Of a stretch of 6,438 nucleotides of DNA, positions 1-5,583 are shown one piece after another. The position numbers and the translations under genes were made by a program. Under the pieces are notes generated by a model, which worked only from the letters and a program-made list of their open reading frames with translations, ran no database searches and had not been told where the DNA came from. The stretch spans positions 1 to 6,438 of the forward strand of contig CAMDRL010000078.1 in NCBI GenBank assembly GCA_945906835.1, read 5' to 3'. The first letter of the stretch is position 1, and every line of letters starts with the position of its first letter. The stretch is from Rickettsia typhi. GTDB lineage: Bacteria > Pseudomonadota > Alphaproteobacteria > Rickettsiales > UBA1997.

Positions 1-1
1 G

Positions 2-49
2 CTAGAAAACAGGAATGAGCAGCTTGAAAAAATTAAGAATTTTCTTTAA
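2..49 (+). CDS. Possible C-terminal end of an upstream gene (partial)
   Basis: Only one forward frame is open from the window edge; it reads LENRNEQLEKIKNFL and stops at TAA 47-49. The other two forward frames stop within the first 20 bases. The 15 residues are charged and would suit a C-terminal helix or coiled coil, but this is too little to name a family, and an open run of 15 codons could be chance. If real, the gene is co-directional with the HEPN/MNT pair and ends about 120 nt before it. Confidence 0.3.
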   Translation, partial: LENRNEQLEKIKNFL

Positions 50-75
50 TATCGTTTGTTTTTAGAGGTTGATAA

Positions 76-167
76 AGATTGAATTGATTCAAATGGTCAA
101 AAAATAATTAAAGATTACAAGATAAAACATTTTTTTAAAAACATTAAAATTTAAATCAATTCAATCT
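76..167. repeat. Long inverted repeat abutting the HEPN start codon
   Basis: The left arm 76-94 (AGATTGAATTGATTCAAAT) and right arm 149-167 (ATTTAAATCAATTCAATCT) are reverse complements at 18 of 19 positions (mismatch 90/153), around a 54-nt AT-rich spacer. The outer 14 bp (76-89 with 154-167) match perfectly. The right arm ends on the base before the ATG at 168, and there is no Shine-Dalgarno in that stretch. This is the only sizeable structure in the 118-nt gap. It could be a two-site operator for autoregulation, an RNA stem hiding the start codon if transcription begins upstream of 76, or the remains of a small palindromic repeat. The repeat is seen directly; its function is inferred. Confidence 0.7.
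79..108 (+). promoter_or_regulatory. Weak candidate promoter for the HEPN/MNT pair
   Basis: TTGAAT at 79-84 (4 of 6 to TTGACA) and AATAAT at 103-108 (5 of 6 to TATAAT) lie 18 nt apart, which would start transcription near 115. The -35 element would lie inside the left arm of the inverted repeat, as expected for an autoregulated toxin-antitoxin operator. In such AT-rich DNA similar matches arise by chance, so this is only a candidate. Confidence 0.25.
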
Positions 168-578
168 ATGAAAAATCCTGATATTCGCTGGAAACAGCGT
201 TTTGAGAATTATCAAAAAGCGCTTTTTTTATTATCAGATGCTTTGAAAGAAGGTGCTGATAAATTATCGTTACTTGAAAAAGAAGGTACATTGCAACGAT
301 TTGAATTTACTTTTGAATTAGCTTGGAAAGTTATGAAAGATTATTTGGAAGAAGATGGGGTTGTAATTAGTCCATTAACTCCAAAAAATGTTATCAAGCA
401 GGCTTTTATTTCTAGAATTATAGAAAATGGTCAAGTTTGGATTGATATGCTTTTAAGTCGTAATTTAATGTCCCATACTTACGATTCTATTAAATTTGAA
501 GTGATTGCAAAAGATGTTGAAATAAAATATTTAGTAGAACTAAAAAATTTAGAAAATTTCTTTCAGAAAATATTATGA
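168..578 (+). CDS. HEPN-fold protein, HI0074 family; probable HepT-like toxin
   Basis: This 136-aa, mostly helical protein belongs to the family annotated as nucleotidyltransferase substrate-binding protein (HI0074; PF08780-like), part of the HEPN superfamily. Family-like segments are the N-terminal RWKQRFENYQKAL, the central FEFTFELAWKVMKDYL (about 45-60) and the C-terminal R98-N99 ... H103-T104-Y105. That last stretch fits RX4HXY, the HepT motif whose Arg and His are the RNase residues and whose Tyr is AMPylated by the MntA antitoxin. The expected role is therefore a cytosolic RNase-type toxin silenced by its neighbour; the older substrate-binding label is the alternative. ATG 168 is the first start after an in-frame stop at 123-125. 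No Shine-Dalgarno is visible. The stop overlaps the next ATG as ATGA. The family call is firm; toxin activity is inferred from the motif and the pairing. Confidence 0.85.
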   Translation: MKNPDIRWKQRFENYQKALFLLSDALKEGADKLSLLEKEGTLQRFEFTFELAWKVMKDYLEEDGVVISPLTPKNVIKQAFISRIIENGQVWIDMLLSRNLMSHTYDSIKFEVIAKDVEIKYLVELKNLENFFQKIL

Positions 579-877
579 AATATGGCCTCAGTGAACAAGA
601 TTTTAATATAATGAATTCAGTTTTTTTAAAAAATAAAAAAATTGAGTTGGTTAAAATTTTTGGTTCTCGTGCCAAAGGAAATTATCGCTATAACTCAGAT
701 ATTGATTTGGTAATTGAGGGAGAAATTAGCGATATAGAATCCCAATTAATTTTAAGTGAACTTGATGAGTTGCCGCTTCCTTATATTTTTGATATTAAAG
801 TTTTGAATAATATAAATAATACTGATTTAATTGAACATATAAAAAGAGTGGGGAAGTTAATTTATATTAAAAAATAA
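575..877 (+). CDS. MNT-type nucleotidyltransferase; probable MntA-like antitoxin
   Basis: This 100-aa protein is a minimal nucleotidyltransferase (MNT, PF01909/PF18765-like). Residues 28-45 carry the signature: G30-S31, then ten residues, then D42-I43-D44 (GSX10DXD), which binds the nucleotide and two metal ions. D73 in the strand FDIKVL is a good candidate for the third carboxylate. The fold appears complete for a single-domain MNT. In characterised HepT-MntA pairs this enzyme transfers AMP groups from ATP to the HEPN toxin's tyrosine and so inactivates it. The start ATG overlaps the HEPN stop (ATGA) and has no clear ribosome-binding site, so translational coupling is likely and would fix the ratio of the two proteins. 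Base use matches the surrounding AT-rich genes, so recent transfer is not apparent. A housekeeping nucleotidyltransferase is possible but less likely, given the motif in the partner. Confidence 0.87.
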   Translation: MKYGLSEQDFNIMNSVFLKNKKIELVKIFGSRAKGNYRYNSDIDLVIEGEISDIESQLILSELDELPLPYIFDIKVLNNINNTDLIEHIKRVGKLIYIKK

Positions 878-879
878 TT

Positions 880-909
880 TTGACATACCACATCTGATCA
901 TTTTTTAAT
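880..909 (+). promoter_or_regulatory. Candidate sigma70-like promoter for ubiH-waaA
   Basis: A perfect TTGACA (880-885) and TTTAAT (904-909, 5 of 6 to TATAAT) are 18 nt apart, starting just after the MNT stop codon. Transcription from it would begin near 916 and give a leader of about 97 nt. A second -10-like hexamer, GATAAT at 975-980, lies closer to the gene but lacks a good -35. I see no convincing terminator for the HEPN/MNT pair in this 135-nt gap, so read-through into ubiH is possible. Confidence 0.45.
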
Positions 910-1012
910 GGCTTTAGAGCTCTCTTTATAAGAACCTATTTACCTCTTTTTTATTTTCACCTATTGTTCAAAATGATAATGGTGAAGGTTAATTACTAAT
1001 ATTTATCTTTAA

Positions 1013-2296
1013 ATGTCTAAAATTTTCGATGTTACAATAATTGGCGGAAGCTTCTCTGGAATGTCTGCTGCTCTTGCTTTATCCAATATTTCTGATGATC
1101 TCAAAATTGCTGTTATTGAGAAGCAAGATATTGTTAATAATGATAGACAAAGAGATGGCAGGGCTTATGCAATTTCTGCTTCTTCAATGAAATTTTTTGA
1201 AGAAATTGGAATTGCCAAGGAAGTTTTGCAGCATGCAGGGAAAATTTCCGATATTAAAATTACTGATTATAAATCGCCTTTTGTCCTTGATTTTCTAAGC
1301 TCTGAAACTTCTAAAAATTCTGGAGATTTTGGTTGCATCATTGAAAGTTATATTGTGCATAATGCTCTTAGAAATGAGATGGTTAAACGCAAAAATATTA
1401 CTCTTTATTGCCCGGACACATATTTAGAAATTGAATTATTAGATAAAAAACATCACGAAGAAGTGGAAGAAGATGCAGCATTGGAATCTGTGGTAGGTGA
1501 AGCTCATTCAGCAAATTTATTGCACGGTAAACATTATCCTAATTTAGGTGCTTTAGTTAAAATAGACGATGGAAGAATATTAGATTCAAAACTTTTACTT
1601 GCTTGTGATGGCCGTTTTTCAGATCTTCGTGAGATTTGTCAAATTGATACTCTGCAAAAAAAATATCAGCAAACTGCTATTGTATTTAATATTTCTCACC
1701 AAAAACCTCATGAAAATGTGGCTTATGAAAAATTCTTACCTGGCGGGCCTTTAGCAATTTTGCCGATGCAAGATCAACATCAATCTTCAATTGTTTGGAT
1801 ATCTCCAGATAAAGATGCGCAAGCTATTTTAGAATTAGATGAAGCAAATTTTATTCAACAATTAACCAAAAAAATGGAAAATTGTTTGGGCGAAGTGAAG
1901 GTTGTTTCTGAAAAATTTTCTTATCCATTAATTTTGGTTGAAGCACAAAAATTTTATCACAAAAAAGTGTTATTGGTTGGTGATGCCGCTGTTGGCTTAC
2001 ATCCAATTGCTGGTCAGGGTTTTAATTTAGCGGTTGTAGGAATTAAAATTTTAGCAGATTTGATTAAAAATAATTTATATTCAGGTCTTAAAATTAACTC
2101 TCACACTTTGATTGAGGCTTATAATAAAAAATATGGCTTTGAGGCAAAAAAGATGATTATTGCAACTGATATTTTGAATTCACTTTTTGAAACTAAAAGT
2201 GTCTCAGTATCTGTGGCAAGAGACCTTGGTCTTGGTTTAGTTAATAAATTTACTAAATTGAAAAAGATTTTTATTAAAGCCGCGGGAGGATTTTAA
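1013..2296 (+). CDS. UbiH/COQ6-family FAD-dependent ubiquinone biosynthesis hydroxylase
   Basis: A 427-aa flavoprotein monooxygenase that should hydroxylate the aromatic ring of a ubiquinone precursor using O2 and NAD(P)H. Visible motifs are the N-terminal Rossmann dinucleotide-binding segment VTIIGGSFSGMSAALAL (7-23, GG-x-x-x-G variant), the DGRAYAIS segment (48-55), the DG motif LLACDGRFSDLR (195-206), and the GD motif VLLVGDAAVGLHPIAGQGFN (319-338), which contacts FAD and is the UbiH/COQ6 signature. The ring position (C5, C6 or C1; UbiI, UbiH, UbiF or a broad-range UbiL-like enzyme) cannot be read from sequence, so no symbol is given. The start is fixed by a stop codon (TAA 1010-1012) immediately before ATG 1013; there is no Shine-Dalgarno. 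The protein is some 30 residues longer than usual, apparently from an extra segment at about 144-177. waaA follows after 3 nt, so they are probably co-transcribed. Confidence 0.9.
   Translation: MSKIFDVTIIGGSFSGMSAALALSNISDDLKIAVIEKQDIVNNDRQRDGRAYAISASSMKFFEEIGIAKEVLQHAGKISDIKITDYKSPFVLDFLSSETSKNSGDFGCIIESYIVHNALRNEMVKRKNITLYCPDTYLEIELLDKKHHEEVEEDAALESVVGEAHSANLLHGKHYPNLGALVKIDDGRILDSKLLLACDGRFSDLREICQIDTLQKKYQQTAIVFNISHQKPHENVAYEKFLPGGPLAILPMQDQHQSSIVWISPDKDAQAILELDEANFIQQLTKKMENCLGEVKVVSEKFSYPLILVEAQKFYHKKVLLVGDAAVGLHPIAGQGFNLAVVGIKILADLIKNNLYSGLKINSHTLIEAYNKKYGFEAKKMIIATDILNSLFETKSVSVSVARDLGLGLVNKFTKLKKIFIKAAGGF
2284..2290 (+). promoter_or_regulatory. Strong ribosome-binding site for waaA
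   Basis: GGGAGGA lies in the last codons of the ubiH-like gene, 9 nt before the GTG at 2300. It is a near-perfect Shine-Dalgarno and decides the non-ATG start. The operon-leading genes in this window have nothing comparable. Confidence 0.8.
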
Positions 2297-2299
2297 TTA

Positions 2300-3559
2300 G
2301 TGTTTTTTTACAGAGCAACATCAGTTCTAATCTTGCCTTTTTTAGTTCTTTACCTTTTTTTGCGTATTAAAAAAGGCAAAGAAGATAAAAATCGTATTAA
2401 AGAAAGATTTGGTTTTTCTTCTGTAAAAAGACCGCAAGGAAATGTAGTGTGGATTCATGCTGTAAGCGTTGGTGAGACTAACTCATCTTTGATTTTACTT
2501 GATGAAATTCTTAAAACCCACCCTAAAACTACCATTCTTTTTACAACTACAACTCTAACTTCTGCCGCTATTTTATCTGAAAAAATTAAGATTTATAAAA
2601 GCAGAGTGATTCACCAATTTTTGCCGATTGATTCTTATTTTGTGGTGAAAAGATTTTTTAATTTTTGGCAGCCAAAAATGACAATTTTTGTTGAATCAGA
2701 AATTTGGCCAAACCTTATTAATCAAGCAAGAAAGAGAAATATAAAAACAGTTTTAGTTAATGCTAGAATGTCAGAAAATTCATTTAAAAAATGGTTATTT
2801 GCTAGAAAAATTGGTTTTAAAATTTTTGATAATTTTGATGTTATTTTTGCTCAAAGCGTGATGGATCAAAAGCGTTTGAAAAAATTATCTTATCAAGAAA
2901 TTTTATTTTTTGGAAATCTTAAATCAGAAGCAACAAATCTAACTTTTGATGAGAAAGAGTTGAAAAAAATTCTTGATCAAATTTCTCATGAAGATGGTTC
3001 GCATCGTAAGTTATGGCTTGCCGCCAGCACTCACAAAGGTGAAGAAGAAATTATTATTGCTGCTCATAAAAAATTAAAAAAAGAATTTCCTGATTTATTA
3101 ACAATTTTAGTACCGCGTCATCCAAATCGTGCTGGTGAAATTAAAGAATTAATGTCTAATATAAAATTTTCTCAAAGAAGTGCTAATGAACAAATTTCAC
3201 CTCAAACAGAAATTTATTTGGCAGATACTTTAGGTGAATTAGGTCTATTTTATCGTTTAAATAAAATAGCCTTTATTGGTGGTTCTTTGGCGAATTTTGG
3301 TGGGCATAATCCTTTTGAAGCGATTAAACTTGGATGCGCAATAATTTCTGGTCGTCATGTTTTTAACTTCAGAGAAATTTATACCGCTTTGGAAGAGAAA
3401 ATGGCGTATTTTTTGGTGGAATCAGAAGATGATTTGGCGTTGGTTTTAAAAAGATTATTACTTGATCAAGAGATTGTTAAAGACACTTCAAATAATGCCG
3501 CCAAAGTTATTGAAAGTGATGGTAAAATTTCTGAGAAAATTGTTAGAAAGATTTTCTGA
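2300..3559 (+). CDS. waaA: 3-deoxy-D-manno-octulosonic acid (Kdo) transferase WaaA/KdtA
   Basis: A 419-aa GT30-family glycosyltransferase of normal length that transfers Kdo from CMP-Kdo to lipid IVA at the inner face of the cytoplasmic membrane, the first core step of LPS. An N-terminal membrane anchor (about 4-22) is followed by basic residues and RIKERFG. The N-lobe contains VWIHAVSVGE (50-59), whose Glu59 matches the catalytic base of the family. It also has ESEIWPNLI and LVNARMSENSFKKW. The C-lobe has LAASTHKGEEE, LVPRHPNRAGEI, ADTLGELGLFYR and FIGGSLANFGGHNPFEA, the CMP-Kdo-binding side. The GTG start is supported by GGGAGGA upstream and by an in-frame stop two codons earlier. Three nt separate it from the ubiH-like gene, in the same frame, so the two look like one operon. 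Whether it adds one, two or more Kdo units cannot be told from sequence. Confidence 0.95.
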   Translation: MFFYRATSVLILPFLVLYLFLRIKKGKEDKNRIKERFGFSSVKRPQGNVVWIHAVSVGETNSSLILLDEILKTHPKTTILFTTTTLTSAAILSEKIKIYKSRVIHQFLPIDSYFVVKRFFNFWQPKMTIFVESEIWPNLINQARKRNIKTVLVNARMSENSFKKWLFARKIGFKIFDNFDVIFAQSVMDQKRLKKLSYQEILFFGNLKSEATNLTFDEKELKKILDQISHEDGSHRKLWLAASTHKGEEEIIIAAHKKLKKEFPDLLTILVPRHPNRAGEIKELMSNIKFSQRSANEQISPQTEIYLADTLGELGLFYRLNKIAFIGGSLANFGGHNPFEAIKLGCAIISGRHVFNFREIYTALEEKMAYFLVESEDDLALVLKRLLLDQEIVKDTSNNAAKVIESDGKISEKIVRKIF

Positions 3560-3580
3560 ACTTAAAATAATTACAATTTT

Positions 3581-3643
3581 GATAGTGCGTGGACCCTTCA
3601 TGCGAGCGGGACAAAGCGGTGGTTTCGACTACGCTCAACTATC
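3581..3643. repeat. GC-rich palindromic intergenic element
   Basis: This 63-bp patch between the convergent waaA and cupredoxin genes is about 56% GC (35 of 63) in a window near 30%. It is bounded by GATAGT (3581-3586) and its complement ACTATC (3638-3643); next inward GCGT (3587-3590) complements ACGC (3631-3634). In the plus-strand RNA, CGGTGGTT (3617-3624) can also pair with AACTATCG (3637-3644) as an 8-bp stem using two G-U pairs. A T-rich run (TATTTATTATTT) follows, so it may end waaA transcripts. The segment TTTCGACTACGCTCAAC resembles dispersed intergenic palindromes I recall from other bacteria; this was not checked. It encodes no credible protein. Confidence 0.6.
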
Positions 3644-3650
3644 GTATTTA

Positions 3651-3986
3651 TTATTTCACAACAATTGTACCGCGAGCAGTTTTTTGATGGAAGTCACCAA
3701 AAAATTCGTACTTGCCTGATTTTAAAGGACCAATGGTTATTGTAATTTTTTTCTCCGCACCAACTAATTTTTCTTTTTTTAGATCATTGCTTTCAAACTC
3801 TTCTAAAGTTTTATCAAGGTTTTCAACAATCAACTTGAACTTTTCGTTAGCTGGAATTTCCAAAGTTTCTGGTATGAACTTATGATCTTTTATTTGTACT
3901 AAAAATTCTTTTTCCCCCGCTAAAGCTGAAGAATTGCTGAAAGAAATTAGTAAGAAGGTGGTTAGAATTTTGCTGATTATTTTCAT
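3651..3986 (-). CDS. Exported cupredoxin-fold protein, probably lacking a copper site
   Basis: A 111-aa secreted protein. Residues 1-23 form a signal peptide (basic start, hydrophobic core TTFLLISF, ALA site before Gly24). The rest is one cupredoxin-like beta sandwich (PF13473-like): VQIKDHKFIPETLEIPANEKFKL, then VENLDKTLEEFESNDL, then GPLKSGKYEFFGDFHQ and GTIVV at the end. The type-1 copper Cys position appears to hold Gly97, and the usual first His region reads EEFES; only His100 remains. This matches the subfamily, remembered from iron-uptake loci with FTR1 permease, that has FES and FF-x-x-FH motifs, so a periplasmic metal- or iron-related role is possible. No permease is in this window. 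It lies 12 nt behind radA on the same strand with a good AGAGGA site (3993-3998), so it is probably translated from the radA transcript. Confidence 0.82.
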   Translation of the reverse strand: MKIISKILTTFLLISFSNSSALAGEKEFLVQIKDHKFIPETLEIPANEKFKLIVENLDKTLEEFESNDLKKEKLVGAEKKITITIGPLKSGKYEFFGDFHQKTARGTIVVK

Positions 3987-3992
3987 TATTTG

Positions 3993-3998
3993 TCCTCT
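3993..3998 (-). promoter_or_regulatory. Ribosome-binding site of the cupredoxin-like gene
   Basis: On the minus strand AGAGGA lies directly after the radA stop codon and 6 nt before the ATG at 3986-3984. It supports this start and the two-gene operon with radA. Confidence 0.75.
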
Positions 3999-5417
3999 TT
4001 ATTTATTTGGTTTATTAAAAATTTTTCCTAAATCACGAATATGATGAATAGGATAGAAATTCATTTCTGGCAAAGTTTTTTTAATATTTTCCCAGTTTTT
4101 ATTTTTTTCATTAGCTTTTGGAAATAGACAATTCTTGAATCCAAGTTTAGCTGCTTCTTTTAGGCGACTTTCTAAATTTCCTACCATTCTAACTTCTCCT
4201 GTCAAGCCAACTTCACCAACCGCAATTGTAGATGTTGGTAAAGCAACATCTCTGGCGGCGGAAATTAAGGCGCAAGCAACAGCTAAATCGGCTGCAGTTT
4301 CTTCAATTTTTAAACCTCCAACAATATTTAAATAAACTTCCTTATCAAAAAGATTTAAGCCAAAACGACTATTTAAAATGGCAATAATCATGGCAAGGCG
4401 ATTAGTATCCCAGCCAACAACAGCGCGTCTTGGAGTTGGTATAAAAGAAGGAGAAATTAAAGCTTGAATTTCAACTAAAATTGGTCGGCTTCCCTCAATT
4501 CCTGCAAAAACTGAAGTGCCGCTGGTATCGCGATCATAAGAGGTTAAAAATAATTCGCTAGGATTAGTAACTTCATTAAGTCCAATATCATTCATTTCAA
4601 AAACGCCAATTTCATTAGCAGCGCCGAAGCGGTTTTTAATGGTGCGTAGGATGCGGAAATGTAAATCTTTTTCGCCTTCAAAATAAAGTACAGTATCAAC
4701 CATATGCTCCAAAACCTTGGGGCCAGCTATTTGTCCGTCTTTAGTAACATGGCTTACTATTAATAAAGTGATATTATTTTTCTTGGCAAAAACTGTTAAT
4801 TCTCCAGCCGCGGCGCGTACCTGTGAAACAGTTCCTGGTGCAGAAGAAAGGTCTTCCACAAACATGGTTTGAATGGAATCAATAATGGCAATTGTTGGTC
4901 TGCCGTTGGTTTTAATGGAATTAATTATATCGACAACATTAGTAGTGGCGCCAAGTTGAATTGAATCTTCTGTGGTTCCAAGTCTTCTTGCTCTAAGGCG
5001 AACTTGATCTACAGATTCTTCTCCTGAAATATAAATTACTTGATTTTTGCCTTTAGCTAAAGAATCAGCGGTTTGTAAAAGTAGAGTGGATTTACCAATT
5101 CCAGGATCACCACCAATTAATACAACAGAGCCTTGAACAAGCCCACCACCAAGTACGCGATCAAGTTCATTAATTCCAGTAGCAACGCGTGGGAAATCTT
5201 CAGTATCGCCATTTAAGCCAACTAAATCAATTTTACGATTAGAAGAATTTTTAGTGGATTTTTTATCTTCAGAAATTCTTGTAAAATGTGTACCACCACC
5301 TTCTTCAAATTCTTCAACCATACTATTCCAAGCGCCACAGTCGGGGCATTTTCCAGCCCATTTGAAATGGATGCTGCCACAAGATTGGCAAGAATAGGCG
5401 GTTTTTTTCTTGGTCAT
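3999..5417 (-). CDS. radA: DNA repair protein RadA (Sms)
   Basis: A 472-aa protein with the full RadA architecture. An N-terminal four-Cys zinc finger (C10, C13, C24, C27) is followed by a RecA-like ATPase with Walker A GGDPGIGKS (102-110), Walker B IAIIDS (176-181) and the RadA-specific KNRFG motif (261-265). The C-terminal Lon-protease-like domain (about 300-460) includes IVGGLKIEETAADLAVACAL and GEVGLTGEVRMVGNLESRL; in RadA this domain binds DNA and assembles the hexamer rather than cutting protein. RadA is a DnaB-like helicase that extends D-loops and processes branched recombination intermediates with RecA. All key residues are present and the length is normal. There is no Shine-Dalgarno before the ATG. 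The gene leads a two-gene operon with the cupredoxin-like gene and diverges from the lipoprotein gene; nothing in the neighbourhood suggests a special role. Confidence 0.97.
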   Translation of the reverse strand: MTKKKTAYSCQSCGSIHFKWAGKCPDCGAWNSMVEEFEEGGGTHFTRISEDKKSTKNSSNRKIDLVGLNGDTEDFPRVATGINELDRVLGGGLVQGSVVLIGGDPGIGKSTLLLQTADSLAKGKNQVIYISGEESVDQVRLRARRLGTTEDSIQLGATTNVVDIINSIKTNGRPTIAIIDSIQTMFVEDLSSAPGTVSQVRAAAGELTVFAKKNNITLLIVSHVTKDGQIAGPKVLEHMVDTVLYFEGEKDLHFRILRTIKNRFGAANEIGVFEMNDIGLNEVTNPSELFLTSYDRDTSGTSVFAGIEGSRPILVEIQALISPSFIPTPRRAVVGWDTNRLAMIIAILNSRFGLNLFDKEVYLNIVGGLKIEETAADLAVACALISAARDVALPTSTIAVGEVGLTGEVRMVGNLESRLKEAAKLGFKNCLFPKANEKNKNWENIKKTLPEMNFYPIHHIRDLGKIFNKPNK

Positions 5418-5497
5418 TTTGTTTTGATTAAATGTGTAATTAATGAGTATAAACTACAAGAAGTTGTCTTAAAAAACAAGTTATACGAATTTCCAAA

Positions 5498-5529
5498 TTT
5501 TATAATTCAATCTTTGCTGAATTATAAAA
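5498..5529. repeat. Perfect 12-bp inverted repeat between divergent radA and lipoprotein genes
   Basis: TTTTATAATTCA (5498-5509) and TGAATTATAAAA (5518-5529) are exact reverse complements around an 8-nt spacer. The repeat is in the 166-nt divergent gap, 81 nt before the radA start and 55 nt before the lipoprotein start, so it could be an operator acting on both genes or a leader hairpin. No gene ends here and neither side carries a clear T-tract, so a terminator is unlikely. Minus-strand TTGAAT (5505-5510) and TATAAC (5480-5485) could form a poor radA promoter with a long 19-nt spacer; minus-strand TATACT (5446-5451) is another -10-like hexamer. AT-rich DNA yields such palindromes more easily than average, so function is uncertain. 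Confidence 0.55.
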
Positions 5530-5583
5530 ATAGATAAATAAAATTGACCTACCGAGTTTTAAAATTAAAAAAAATTAAATTTT

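Noticed and set aside
490..675. Minus-strand open frame of 61 codons across the HEPN/MNT junction
   Set aside because: It lies antisense to two well-supported genes, its product is low-complexity (Phe/Leu/Ile-rich from AT-rich DNA), and it matches no family I recognise.
916..923. AGAGCTCT palindrome after the MNT gene as a terminator
   Set aside because: It is an 8-bp self-complementary stretch with no loop and no extended stem. It cannot form a useful terminator hairpin.
1442..1543. Calling the UbiH extra segment a Rickettsia palindromic element
   Set aside because: No long internal inverted repeat is visible and I cannot recall a matching element sequence, so it is reported only as an unexplained insertion.
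3462..3719. Plus-strand open frame of 85 codons running from the end of waaA through the GC-rich element
   Set aside because: It overlaps the waaA 3' end in another frame and the cupredoxin gene on the opposite strand; the composition changes abruptly along it and no domain is visible.
4135..4335. Plus-strand open frame inside radA
   Set aside because: It is entirely antisense to the conserved Lon-like domain of radA, and its Ser/Thr/Ala-rich product is a shadow of radA codons.
5286..5537. Plus-strand open frame of 83 codons over the radA start and the divergent gap
   Set aside because: Most of it is antisense to the RadA zinc finger, and the remainder is AT-rich intergenic sequence with no recognisable protein features.
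5544..5565. TTGACC (5544-5549) and TAAAAT (5560-5565) as a promoter for the lipoprotein gene
   Set aside because: The spacer is only 10 nt, too short for sigma70, and no better partner hexamer sits at 16-18 nt. The gene must have a promoter here, but I cannot point to it.
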